NCBI GenBank assembly: GCA_964462685.1
Contig: CAYWYR010000007.1
Coordinates: 62,001 to 126,000 of the forward strand
Reading direction: 5' to 3'
Length of the DNA: 64,000 nt
Source of the DNA: CAYWYR01 sp964462685
Lineage (GTDB): Bacteria; Bacteroidota; Ignavibacteria; Kapaibacteriales; UBA2268
The position numbers and the translations under genes are program-made. The notes beneath the pieces are model-generated. The model was not told where the DNA came from. It saw only the letters and a program-made list of their open reading frames with translations, and ran no database searches. Position 1 is the stretch's first letter; the number at the start of each line of letters is the position of its first letter. Positions 1-7,888 of the stretch are shown here, piece by piece.

Positions 1-660
1 GGCATCAGAAAACTGAAGAAGAAACACAGCGTAAAGAACTTCGTGGATATGTGCGGCGAGCTGAGATACCAGATACGCTGGGGCCACCTGCCGAGGATAC
101 CCCAGACCTCGGTACTGGGGCATTCGCTTTTAGTGGCTATCATTGGTTATATGTTAACCATCGAGATACCGAATTTTGCTGACCGTAGGCTTTATAATAA
201 TTTTTTTACAGGCATATTCCATGATATACCAGAGGTACTGACGAGGGATATTATCAAACCCGTAAAACATTCGGTGCCAGGTATGCAGGAGGAGATAAAG
301 AAGATAGAGGCACGCCTTACAGAACAGGAAATATATCCCCACTTGGAAAAGGAATGGATAGGCGAGATAAAATACTTTACCGTAGATGAGTTCACCCCTA
401 GAATAAACGAGGGTGAGGTAGTGCCAGCCGACGATATATCCAAAAAATACAACGAAGACCGATACAACCCCGCTGACGGTACGCTTATGAAGGCCGCCGA
501 TGATCTAGCAGCATTTATCGAAGCGTTCAGTTCGATAAAGTATGGCGTTACCTCCATTGAGCTAGAGAGATCGGTAAAAAGTATAAGGGCTATCTACAAA
601 GACCGCAAGATTACTGGCATAGATATCGGGAAGATATTCGATTCATTCGGGGAGGTGTGA
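1..660 (+). CDS. HD-domain phosphohydrolase, 5' end outside the window
   Basis: The frame is open from base 1, so the gene starts before the window; the GTG at 43 is internal. The visible part has an IRW...R...T...HS segment, then an HD pair in FHDIPE followed by LTRDIIKPVK, and a later D in MKAADD. This H...HD...D order fits metal-dependent HD-superfamily hydrolases of the HD_3/YfbR-like type, which remove phosphate from nucleotides or related small molecules in the cytosol. No membrane segment is seen. The stop is at 658-660, and 114 bases separate it from the biotin carboxylase gene on the same strand. The substrate cannot be told from sequence. The HD assignment is good; the YfbR comparison is only at superfamily level. 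Confidence 0.75.
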   Translation, partial: GIRKLKKKHSVKNFVDMCGELRYQIRWGHLPRIPQTSVLGHSLLVAIIGYMLTIEIPNFADRRLYNNFFTGIFHDIPEVLTRDIIKPVKHSVPGMQEEIKKIEARLTEQEIYPHLEKEWIGEIKYFTVDEFTPRINEGEVVPADDISKKYNEDRYNPADGTLMKAADDLAAFIEAFSSIKYGVTSIELERSVKSIRAIYKDRKITGIDIGKIFDSFGEV

Positions 661-774
661 AGGTAGAAATATAGCTGATTTAAGTATCACGAATCTACCC
701 TTTAGCATAACACATTACCATTCCGTATTTTGCGTTTGATATAATAACAGAAACCAGAACTAGGCTTTTTTAAG

Positions 775-2271
775 ATGTTCAAAAAGATACTTATAGCAAA
801 CAGGGGCGAAATAGCCATCAGGATAATGGCGGCGGCAAAGGAACTCGGAATTGGTACTGTGGCGGTCTATCACGAGGTGGATAAGTCATCTCTATTTGTA
901 TCCTATGCTGATGAGGCCTACGAGCTGAAAGGCGATACACCCAAAAACGCATATCTGGACGGCGACCAAGTAATTGAAGTTGCAAAAGAGTCTGGTGCTG
1001 AAGCTATACACCCTGGTTACGGTTTCCTATCAGAAAATGCTGAGTTCGCAGACCATATTGAAAAAAGCGGGTTAACATTTGTAGGGCCACCATCCAGCTC
1101 TATATCTGCTATGGGCAGCAAGACCGAAGCCCGCAAACTAATGGAAGCTGCTGGCGTGCCTACAGTTCCCGGCTACAACCAAAAGCCTAAAGATGACGAT
1201 GAGCTAATCGCCAAAGCAAAAGAAATAGGCTATCCTGTGCTGCTGAAAGCCGCTGCGGGCGGTGGTGGAAAGGGTATGAGACTGGTAGAAAAGGAAGAAG
1301 ACCTTGTATCGGCCTACCATGCCGCTAGCCGTGAAGCCGAAAAGGCATTCAAAGATTCCCTTGTATATATCGAAAAATATATCGTAGGGCCTAAGCATAT
1401 CGAAATTCAGATAATGGCGGATAAGCACGGGAACTATGTATATCTTGCCGAGCGGGACTGCTCCATCCAGCGCCGCCACCAAAAAGTTATCGAAGAGGCG
1501 CCTTCGAACGTTCTGACGCCTGAACTGCGGGCGACTATGGGTGAAGTAGCGATCGATGCCGCTAAAGCGGTAGATTATACAAATGCCGGCACTATCGAGT
1601 TTCTGCTTGATATCAATAAAGATTTTTACTTCTTGGAGATGAACACGCGGCTACAGGTAGAGCACCCTGTAACCGAGATAGTAACACATACCGACCTGGC
1701 AAGGGAACAGATTCTAGTTGCCGCTGGTGAAAGACTTTCATTTACCCAAGATGATATAGCCATACACGGCCACGCCATTGAATGCCGGATATATGCCGAG
1801 GACGCAACATCTGGCTTTATGCCGGATATCGGGCCGATAAAATATATGCGCGAGCCAAAAGGGCCTGGCGTAAGGGTAGATTCAGGTATAGAGTGGGGCG
1901 GCGAGATCGGCCTGCATTTTGACCCGATGATATCTAAGCTGATAACCTATGCCAACACTAGGCGGGAAGCTATCGACCGCATGACAGCGGCTCTGGACAG
2001 CTATAAAATACTCGGCTTCAAAACGATCATACCATTCCTGAAAGAGGTGATGAAAGAGGATACATTCCGTAATGGCTGGTTCGATACGGGCTACCTTGAG
2101 AAAGTGTTTGACTTCAGCAAGCTAGAAGATCACAAAGAGGAATCCGAGGATATTGCCGCGATAGCAGCCTGGCTAAAACAGAAGAAAGAGCAGGATACCC
2201 TTCCCAAGCCGCAAGAGAACCCTGTAAACCGCTGGCAAAGCGACAATCTTCTAATAAGAAAAATGGTATAG
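775..2271 (+). CDS. accC: Biotin carboxylase subunit of acetyl-/propionyl-CoA carboxylase
   Basis: This cytosolic enzyme carboxylates biotin on a carrier protein using ATP and bicarbonate, the first half-reaction of acyl-CoA carboxylase. The biotin carboxylase N-domain covers about residues 1-110, the ATP-grasp domain about 115-315 and the C-domain about 335-440. The glycine-rich ATP loop GGGGKGM is at 162-168 and the catalytic EMNTRLQVEHP segment at 288-298. The protein has 498 residues; E. coli AccC has about 450. The extra length is a charged, proline-containing tail after about residue 450. There is no biotinyl (BCCP) domain, and no accB or carboxyltransferase gene follows. The partner subunits must therefore be elsewhere, and an acetyl-CoA versus propionyl-CoA role cannot be decided. 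The ATG at 775 is immediately followed by the conserved FKKILIANRGEIA start. Confidence 0.93.
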   Translation: MFKKILIANRGEIAIRIMAAAKELGIGTVAVYHEVDKSSLFVSYADEAYELKGDTPKNAYLDGDQVIEVAKESGAEAIHPGYGFLSENAEFADHIEKSGLTFVGPPSSSISAMGSKTEARKLMEAAGVPTVPGYNQKPKDDDELIAKAKEIGYPVLLKAAAGGGGKGMRLVEKEEDLVSAYHAASREAEKAFKDSLVYIEKYIVGPKHIEIQIMADKHGNYVYLAERDCSIQRRHQKVIEEAPSNVLTPELRATMGEVAIDAAKAVDYTNAGTIEFLLDINKDFYFLEMNTRLQVEHPVTEIVTHTDLAREQILVAAGERLSFTQDDIAIHGHAIECRIYAEDATSGFMPDIGPIKYMREPKGPGVRVDSGIEWGGEIGLHFDPMISKLITYANTRREAIDRMTAALDSYKILGFKTIIPFLKEVMKEDTFRNGWFDTGYLEKVFDFSKLEDHKEESEDIAAIAAWLKQKKEQDTLPKPQENPVNRWQSDNLLIRKMV

Positions 2272-2509
2272 GGCGAGTTGGTTATCTGATTTCGGGGGGG
2301 GATTCGCTATAGTCTGAGGCTCAAACGGATGTGTGTATCACCCGCCGTGTATGGGGCGGAGTCTCGGCACGTAAGGAAGGGATGCATATGGCTTGTGGAG
2401 GTTTCGAAGCACAAAGTTTAAGTTAAGCATAAAAGTTTTTTAGTAGCACAGACCTTGGATTTACCACTTCACTCGCTATTGTCACATACATACTTTTGGG
2501 TGCTTGGGT
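2272..2509. other. Intergenic region at the left edge of the restriction-modification island
   Basis: This gap between accC and the convergent endonuclease gene carries a run of eight G (about 2294-2301) and the left copy of a 33-base direct repeat (2302-2334). GC content visibly drops to the right, where the minus-strand restriction-modification genes begin. No ORF or clear terminator was recognised. Confidence 0.5.
2302..2334 (+). repeat. Left copy of 33-bp direct repeat flanking the R-M operon
   Basis: The segment runs from ATTCGCTATAGTCTGAGG to AAACGGATGTGT. It matches 5295-5327 at 32 of 33 positions; the only difference is A at 2311 versus T at 5304. Both copies are in the same orientation and bracket the four R-M genes. 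A short TTTCGAAGC word lies to the right of both copies (2402-2410 and 5369-5377). The pair could be a recombination scar, a duplicated target, or two members of a dispersed repeat family. Confidence 0.85.
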
Positions 2510-3112
2510 TTATTGTTCAAGTCGGTGAATTTCAGTCCTTATTTCTTCAATAACTTCAGGATTCATTATCACTTTATTACCGTTTGCTTTGGATGAGAAA
2601 ATATAAAATACCTTTCCACCGAAGTCTTTCTCAAATTTTTCGTGTGTCTTTTGTTGTAAACCTTTTTCTTTGAAAATTTGAGATAGCTGAATTCCTTGAT
2701 TAACTGGCTTTATCTGCAATCCAATAAATCTTTCTTTAATTTTGATGAAGAAGTCAACATTAAAAAGTCTGTCCCACTTGTCTGGTGCTGGCTCAATTTT
2801 GTAACCCAATTCCTGTTCAAGTTGACCATAAATTGTTTTTATTTCAGTCCAATAAGCATCAAAGGTTCTGTCGATAACAAGTTTAAGCATATAGTCAATG
2901 CAATCTTGTTCGGTAATTTCTTCCACTTCTGCTGAAATAACTTCTGTTATTTTGATGTAAAGCTTTTTCCCGAGTTCAATGATATGGTCTTTAGGACGTA
3001 CCTCTGTATGATAGTACTCTCTCCATTCTTCCAAAGTTTTTGGTTCACATTTTCTTATACTTTCTGATGTTGGACCAACATTTTTTTTGAAGTTCAGTTG
3101 GAAGCGATTCAT
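2510..3112 (-). CDS. MjaI-family type II restriction endonuclease
   Basis: A 200-residue protein encoded last in the minus-strand R-M operon. Features recalled from the MjaI family are the N-terminal IRKCEPKTLEEWREYY stretch, the EITEQDCIDYM segment, and the core NVDFFIKI...IGLQIKP. That core gives a PD-(D/E)XK-like triad variant with D120, Q133 and K135. Members of this family cleave DNA (MjaI itself recognises CTAG), but the specificity here cannot be read from sequence. The start is 15 bases after the stop of the small ORF upstream. The gene is strikingly AT-rich compared with accC. Its presence beside a truncated methyltransferase raises the question whether it is active. Confidence 0.75.
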   Translation of the reverse strand: MNRFQLNFKKNVGPTSESIRKCEPKTLEEWREYYHTEVRPKDHIIELGKKLYIKITEVISAEVEEITEQDCIDYMLKLVIDRTFDAYWTEIKTIYGQLEQELGYKIEPAPDKWDRLFNVDFFIKIKERFIGLQIKPVNQGIQLSQIFKEKGLQQKTHEKFEKDFGGKVFYIFSSKANGNKVIMNPEVIEEIRTEIHRLEQ

Positions 3113-3127
3113 CGCACTATTTAAAAC

Positions 3128-3367
3128 CTAATTATTAGTCACAATTATTTCTCTGTAAATTTTGTTTTTTAGTTCGATTAAATCCTCACTTACCTGATTG
3201 ACTTTAATTCTGTCGTAAAAATTATTTTCAATTCTGTCTTGAAATACGTAAGCACTTAATGAATAATTGCTTAAGATAAAATCTTTAGCCTCAATATGGG
3301 AATAGTTTTCACACAATAACCGTTTGAAAAGATTATCAAAAGAAAATCGATCATTTATACGTTTCAT
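3128..3367 (-). CDS. Small uncharacterised protein in the R-M operon
   Basis: This 79-residue charged protein is packed between the 362-residue protein gene (one base away) and the endonuclease gene (15 bases away), so it is very likely co-transcribed. I recognise no family. It lacks a signal peptide or membrane segment and is rich in N, F, Y and charged residues. Possible roles include a small endonuclease partner, a controller-like protein, or a remnant. No helix-turn-helix is obvious. The tight spacing is the main argument that it is real. Confidence 0.55.
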   Translation of the reverse strand: MKRINDRFSFDNLFKRLLCENYSHIEAKDFILSNYSLSAYVFQDRIENNFYDRIKVNQVSEDLIELKNKIYREIIVTNN

Positions 3368-3368
3368 A

Positions 3369-4457
3369 TCATTCAGTGAATTTAAAGCTTAAGTTCATCC
3401 TGCTTTTCTTTAAAGTCAAATCCATACTAAAGATATTATTGACTTCTACCCCCAATGGAGTTAAAACAATTTTATCATATACAGTTGTCGACATTATTCT
3501 ATCAATAAGTCCTAATTCTTCACAATAATTGCTACACCAATTCAAAAACTCTTTCATGGTTCGATGTTTATATGAGACTTTAAAAAGTCCTTGTGCTATT
3601 TGTAGCTTGTCATCGTCAAAAGGGAAAGATTTAGGGAACCAATTTCCATCAGTTACTTCAATGAATCTCATAAACCAATAAATATTCATTTTATGAACTT
3701 TACCTTCCCAATTCCCATTTGTAAGAATTTTCAACAAAAGTCGTTTCTGCTCATTTGTTAAATCTAATGTTGAAACATTATCAGTGTGGTTTATAAATGG
3801 ATTAAAATTATTTATATAATCGATTCCGTTGCTTGTTAAAAAGAATGTGTCCTCGTTTTCTTCAATCATTTCAAAATCTAATGCCAGTCTCTTGTAGCAG
3901 TTAAAGTTAGTTTTTCCTGTGAATGATAAATATATCTCATCAAAGGTTAAAGTGTTTTTTTCGAATTCTTTAAATGGTTTTAAAATTTTGTTCAACCATC
4001 GCAGATAACAAATTGTATAGTTTTTGGGGTTTGGTAAGGCTAAACCAACATTGAGACTCAATCGCTGTACTGTTTGTGAATAAATTTGCTTTATCGAATT
4101 GAGTGAATATTGTCGAATTAAAATCTCATTTTCTCTTCCGAAATTTGCTATTTGAGTTTTAATTGTTTCTGGAGTTTCATCTGCATAAAGAATACAATAG
4201 CTTGTATCCTCTGTAAAGCGAATATTTTTATAATTTACAATCTGATCAAAACAATACTTTAATTTGTTTGAAGTGTTTAAAACAGTCTCCAATTCAACAA
4301 CTAATTGCTGATTGTAGGAATTTTCTAAAATAAAATCTATTCGTCCATAATCTGTTGATATTTCTTGACCAACTTTTCTCGAAAATGGAAATTGCAAACG
4401 TTCTGCAAGGTAATTTCCGTTATTTAAAAGTGTCCACTGAACCAACGATTCTTTCAT
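3369..4457 (-). CDS. R-M operon protein with PD-(D/E)XK nuclease-like N-terminus
   Basis: A 362-residue protein between the methyltransferase gene (5-base gap) and the 79-residue ORF. Near the N-terminus, YGRIDFIL (D41) followed by LVVELE (E55, E57) has the hydrophobic-strand pattern of a PD-(D/E)XK nuclease core. The last residue is E instead of K; a lysine might be supplied from K65 or K67, or the site may be inactive. The rest (about residues 140-362) is mixed alpha/beta with many aromatics and could be a DNA-recognition or winged-helix region, including TSNGIDYI and LTPLGVEV segments typical of winged-helix wings. It could be a second nuclease, a specificity or accessory subunit, or the remaining half of a split enzyme. 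Family not recognised. Confidence 0.6.
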   Translation of the reverse strand: MKESLVQWTLLNNGNYLAERLQFPFSRKVGQEISTDYGRIDFILENSYNQQLVVELETVLNTSNKLKYCFDQIVNYKNIRFTEDTSYCILYADETPETIKTQIANFGRENEILIRQYSLNSIKQIYSQTVQRLSLNVGLALPNPKNYTICYLRWLNKILKPFKEFEKNTLTFDEIYLSFTGKTNFNCYKRLALDFEMIEENEDTFFLTSNGIDYINNFNPFINHTDNVSTLDLTNEQKRLLLKILTNGNWEGKVHKMNIYWFMRFIEVTDGNWFPKSFPFDDDKLQIAQGLFKVSYKHRTMKEFLNWCSNYCEELGLIDRIMSTTVYDKIVLTPLGVEVNNIFSMDLTLKKSRMNLSFKFTE

Positions 4458-4462
4458 AATTC

Positions 4463-5161
4463 TTAGGCTGCATTATTTTTTGTTCCGCTACCCATGAAAG
4501 GATCTAGAACAGTTTCGCCCTTAAAGGCAAACATTTTTATTAGCCTTTTCGGCAACTCTTCTGGAAACATGGCTATGTGACCATCTTGTCTTGCTCCACC
4601 AAAGTTCCAATGACCTGAAAAGTACTCTTTCCATTCTTCTGTGGTCATTTTAGATTGGTCTTTAATCTCTTTACTTACTTTTTGGGGAGTACCTAATTTT
4701 TTGAATATTAGAATGAACTCATAATCTTTAGATAAAATACCATTTCTGGGAGTAGGATAGCTGCCCATTAAGGAAGCACCCCCAGTAGTATTTGTAGTAG
4801 TTTGCTTTTGCCAGATGATAGCTCCCATATAATCAAATCCTATACTTTCGCAAAATTTAATTATTTCTGTTCTTATAGGGATTACTTTATAGCGCCCGTA
4901 GTATACAGCTCTTGCAAATTGATCACCTATATTCACGCATAGCCTGCACCCATTATCAAGAACTCGATAACACTCCTTCCATACAAGATTCAGGTTATTG
5001 ATATATGTTTCATAGTCTTCATGATAACCAATTTGATTGTCTGTCCCGTAGTCTTTTAATTGCCAATAGGGTGGAGATGTAATCACTAAATTTACCGACT
5101 TGTCTTTTATGCGGTTCATTTGTCGGCTATCACCATTTACTATTGTGTGTATCGTCTTCAC
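4463..5161 (-). CDS. Beta-class DNA methyltransferase (SPPY type), C-terminally short
   Basis: The 232-residue protein carries motif IV SPPYW at 29-33, typical of N4-cytosine or N6-adenine methyltransferases that transfer methyl from S-adenosylmethionine to DNA. DYEFILIFKK lies mid-protein, and the SAM-binding motif I DPFMGSGT is at 220-227. Only five residues follow motif I, whereas beta-class enzymes normally continue for about 30-50 residues with an acidic ribose-binding residue. Reading past the stop in the next frame gives about 20 codons with no recognisable continuation, so a simple one-base error does not restore the family C-terminus. It is first in the R-M operon. It may be truncated and inactive, or complemented by another methyltransferase. 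Confidence 0.85.
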   Translation of the reverse strand: MKTIHTIVNGDSRQMNRIKDKSVNLVITSPPYWQLKDYGTDNQIGYHEDYETYINNLNLVWKECYRVLDNGCRLCVNIGDQFARAVYYGRYKVIPIRTEIIKFCESIGFDYMGAIIWQKQTTTNTTGGASLMGSYPTPRNGILSKDYEFILIFKKLGTPQKVSKEIKDQSKMTTEEWKEYFSGHWNFGGARQDGHIAMFPEELPKRLIKMFAFKGETVLDPFMGSGTKNNAA

Positions 5162-5190
5162 TTTAGATCTCTTTTAATTTTTTTCATATG

Positions 5191-5198
5191 CAAAGGTA
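5191..5198 (-). promoter_or_regulatory. Possible Bacteroidota-type -7 promoter element for the R-M operon
   Basis: On the minus strand this reads TACCTTTG, matching the Bacteroidota -7 consensus TANNTTTG, about 30 bases before the methyltransferase ATG. No convincing TTG at -33 was found, so support is partial. Confidence 0.3.
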
Positions 5199-5294
5199 GT
5201 TATAATATAAGATTTTCTGTTCGATTTTTCTGGTTTCTTAGCCTTGCACCGAATCTATTGCGTCTTTTCTCAAGATACGCAGTATCGTGCGTAT

Positions 5295-5327
5295 ATTCGC
5301 TATTGTCTGAGGCTCAAACGGATGTGT
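5295..5327 (+). repeat. Right copy of 33-bp direct repeat flanking the R-M operon
   Basis: Same orientation as the copy at 2302-2334, with one mismatch in 33 bases. It lies upstream of the methyltransferase gene and downstream of dinD, so the two copies enclose exactly the R-M operon. The 5162-5473 gap contains nothing else recognised apart from the possible promoter. Confidence 0.85.
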
Positions 5328-5473
5328 ATAGCATTCCGACCGTACGTTTAGTATAAGAAACCCTGTGCTTTCGAAGCGATTAACTATCCATTGAAACTAA
5401 AGTCTGCTAAATGAAAGAACCTTTTGGGAAGCCTTATCTGTTCTATATTTTCTTAGCCATTGGAGGCGTATGA

Positions 5474-6316
5474 TCATTTTTTATCTTTTTTTATGTCTTT
5501 CAGTATTTTTTTCTCTGTACTATCAATTCTTCTTTGAACTTTTCTAACGTCTTCCGAGGGAGGTAAATTCTCTGGTTTAACACCTCTCTTCAGAAGCATA
5601 GTTCGCACTTCGATATTATTATCAATGTGCTCTTTACTAATTGATTTGTCTCCTGATAGGTCTTTGTCAACAACATTGTGACTTGTTAATTCGGTTGCAA
5701 AATCTTTTGCTTTTATCATTAAAGTTGGAAGGAAGTCTGCTAAAGGTCTGTTGGTAGGAACTCCTAGCCTGTTTTTCATAAATTGAGTTGACTTACCTCC
5801 ATAGAGTGCTTGATCTCCTTTGGAGCGAATTATCGCGAAGCTCCTATTATCAACGCCTCTTTCATAAATAATTCCCGATAGTTTCTTTTCGGATTTAGAT
5901 AATTTCTCACGAGCATTGACTCTAGCTATGTCTAAAAGTCGTTTTTCTATGAGTTCTTGTTTTCGAGTTTGAACAGCAAAATAAGTTTGAGCAAAAGCAA
6001 TTTCAGGTTTAGACGTGTCCCCATTCTGAGCAACAAGATAGCATGCGTATCTTGTTAAGGCAACATCTTGAACTTCTCTTTGTCCGCCTTTTCCGATTTC
6101 TATCATTTTGGTGACACCAACGAAATGATCGGATTCCTTCTCTCCTGAGTTTTCACAAGCTTTTACTGCCTTCTGAATAGTATTTGTGAAATTTCGCCAA
6201 TCTGAATAGCCTAAAATTTCTTGTAGTTCGCGTCCCCTCCAACATTCAAGTCCGTCAAAGTCGTAACAAGCATCTTCAAATTTTTCAAAAAGCTCAGAAA
6301 TTAATTCTTTTTTCAT
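5474..6316 (-). CDS. dinD: DinD-like DNA-damage-inducible protein with BRO-N domain
   Basis: A 280-residue protein matching the DinD family in length and order. A BRO-N-type DNA-binding region (about residues 20-118) includes CWRGRELQEILGYSDWRNF and VQDVALTRYACYLVAQNGD. It is followed by a charged helical stretch and a C-terminal part with GVPTNRPLADFLP. E. coli DinD is LexA-controlled and has been reported to inhibit RecA activity; here the role is inferred. No LexA box was identified upstream. The gene sits just outside the right repeat copy and is also AT-rich, and DinD-like genes are often found with mobile or defence genes, so it may belong to the same island. It ends in a lysine-rich tail. 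Confidence 0.85.
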   Translation of the reverse strand: MKKELISELFEKFEDACYDFDGLECWRGRELQEILGYSDWRNFTNTIQKAVKACENSGEKESDHFVGVTKMIEIGKGGQREVQDVALTRYACYLVAQNGDTSKPEIAFAQTYFAVQTRKQELIEKRLLDIARVNAREKLSKSEKKLSGIIYERGVDNRSFAIIRSKGDQALYGGKSTQFMKNRLGVPTNRPLADFLPTLMIKAKDFATELTSHNVVDKDLSGDKSISKEHIDNNIEVRTMLLKRGVKPENLPPSEDVRKVQRRIDSTEKKILKDIKKDKK

Positions 6317-6512
6317 ATCGTAAATTTAATTGATTTTATACACGCCCCCAAAACCCACAAAAACGCATGTTTAGCTATTCTTTATAACTCACCACTAAAG
6401 GCTAGCGTTGTACAGCCTCATCGTCATATAGATTACACATGATTTCAGGAATAGCGTTTTCCACCTGTATCATAGGATAATCGTTCTGGCAAAGTTCAGA
6501 CTCTGCTTATCT

Positions 6513-6762
6513 CTATTTCCAATCTACCTCTTTTTCTATATTTTTGCAACTGGCTGTTTTGTAGAATCTTAGTTCAAGGGCGGGGGTATCAATAAAATAC
6601 TCAAATATCTTAGGGATTTCATAAGAGAGGATTTTTCCCTTCCTCGGTATCTTGTATCGATTGGGCAGCTCGCCGTTTTCTTTTTGATATTCTATGGTGG
6701 CTTTGTAGATCAGATATTGAATATCAGTGGCTTTAATGCCGATCAGTTTTACCTCGTCTTTA
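6513..6762 (-). pseudogene. Possible C-terminal fragment of a lost gene
   Basis: On the minus strand a stop-free frame of about 83 codons ends at a TAG (6513-6515). It encodes a natural-looking soluble sequence including ENGELPNRYKIPRKGK, PKIFEYFIDTPALEL and FYKTASCKNIEKEVDWK. It has no ATG, GTG or TTG start and runs under the 5' end of the CPBP gene, whose own start (TTG 6684) is uncertain. It may be the remnant of a gene damaged when the accessory island formed. I recognise no family. The rest of the 6317-6683 gap holds nothing I can support. Confidence 0.3.
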
Positions 6763-7529
6763 TATCAGCTACTGTATTGTCATTCTACATTATAAGTGTT
6801 CTATATATAGACAAGAGAAAGAGCGAGCAGTATCCGGACTTTATAAAAGCTTTTCTATTCATTGCTTTTACCATAGGTGTTCTCTACCTTAATCACACTA
6901 CCAAAGATTTATCCGTCCCAGCTTTCTACCTTTTTGATATCAACTCCCAGCTATTTGAATGGTTCCGTAAATGCTTTATAAATTTTCAGAAAGTAGCTGC
7001 CCTTAGCTTACCTCTGCTCTTGCCGTATTATTTGCAGAAACAAAAGCTAGGTAGTTTCTACGGCTTTACTCGGGAAGGATTTGATCCCAAGCCATATCTG
7101 ATCATGCTGATAATTATGGCACCGTTAGTATTTATGGCGAGCTTCGGCGAATCGTTTCAGGCAAAATATCCAAGATATGTGCCAGGTTATGCTGAAGAGT
7201 CGGGACTTATAAGTAATTGGTTTTCCGTTGGCGCATTCGAGATAACTTACTTGCTAAGGTTTATAGGGGTGGAGATATTTTTCAGGGGTTTTCTGATACT
7301 CGGTGGCGTACTTATATTCGGTAGGAAAGCCATACTTCCGGCGGCGTGCCTATATTCGGCCTGGCATTTCGGCAAGCCGATGGGGGAAGCCATCGGTGCC
7401 TTATTCGGGGGCTATATTCTCGGTATTATATCCTACCGCAGCGGATCGATACTCGGCGGTATAGCGGTACATTATGGTATCGCACTGCTTATGGAAGTTT
7501 TTGCTTGGGCGGTAATATTAGGTATGTGA
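6684..7529 (+). CDS. CPBP-family intramembrane metalloprotease-like protein
   Basis: A 281-residue polytopic protein with about seven or eight hydrophobic segments. Residues 197-202 (EIFFRG) correspond to the family motif EExxxR, with V196 in place of the first glutamate. The second motif AWHFGKP (H228) and a later H263 in IAVHYG supply the other conserved histidines. This E-x3-R plus HFGKP form is what I expect of a Bacteroidota subgroup of CPBP (Abi) proteins, which are membrane-embedded proteases or relatives, some linked to bacteriocin immunity. The TTG start gives an N-terminus overlapping a minus-strand open stretch, so translation may begin further in. The gene converges on the minus-strand SnoaL-like gene. 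Substrate unknown. Confidence 0.75.
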   Translation: MIFYGGFVDQILNISGFNADQFYLVFISATVLSFYIISVLYIDKRKSEQYPDFIKAFLFIAFTIGVLYLNHTTKDLSVPAFYLFDINSQLFEWFRKCFINFQKVAALSLPLLLPYYLQKQKLGSFYGFTREGFDPKPYLIMLIIMAPLVFMASFGESFQAKYPRYVPGYAEESGLISNWFSVGAFEITYLLRFIGVEIFFRGFLILGGVLIFGRKAILPAACLYSAWHFGKPMGEAIGALFGGYILGIISYRSGSILGGIAVHYGIALLMEVFAWAVILGM

Positions 7530-7531
7530 TT

Positions 7532-7888
7532 TTATATCGAAGATACTATTGATTGAACCTTTTTTATGAGACCGTTTTCGATCGTGATAAACTCAGAAAC
7601 CCTCATTTTTTGTTTGCTCTTTATTTCATATCCTTCATATAATATAGCGGCAGTATCTTTATCATATATCTCTGCAATCAAATTTACATCTATTAATTTC
7701 GGTGGTTCCTCTTTCAGATAATTCATAAAATTATCACGACTGTCGAACTTGACAAGTCCACTGTCTAAAATAAAATCTTCACAAAGGCAATCTTTTAATT
7801 TATCCATACTATCTCCAACTTGCCATGATTGGAAATATCTCATTACTATTTCTTTAGTTATCATTCTCTGGGTTATGATTGGTTTCAC
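7532..7888 (-). CDS. SnoaL-like / NTF2-fold small protein
   Basis: This 118-residue cytosolic protein has the NTF2-like pattern: an N-terminal helix pair (MRYFQSWQVGDSMDKLKDCLCEDF), a segment with FDSRDNFMNYL, and beta strands ending ISEFITIENGLIKKVQSIVS-like (EFITIENGLIKKV). Such cone-shaped proteins act as small-molecule cyclases or isomerases, or as non-catalytic partners. Its start overlaps the stop of the upstream SDR gene by four bases (ATGA), so the two are translationally coupled and probably work on the same metabolite. An alternative start is Met9. The specific reaction cannot be inferred. Confidence 0.65.
   Translation of the reverse strand: MKPIITQRMITKEIVMRYFQSWQVGDSMDKLKDCLCEDFILDSGLVKFDSRDNFMNYLKEEPPKLIDVNLIAEIYDKDTAAILYEGYEIKSKQKMRVSEFITIENGLIKKVQSIVSSI

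Noticed and set aside
4440..4470. A one-base frameshift at the six-A run explaining the short methyltransferase
   Set aside because: The alternative frame past GSG gives only about 20 codons (with NYERIVG) and no recognisable post-motif-I sequence; the other frame stops at once.
2510..6316. Prophage or integrative element around the R-M genes
   Set aside because: No integrase, transposase, tRNA attachment site or phage gene was recognised; only the direct repeats and AT-rich composition point to mobility.
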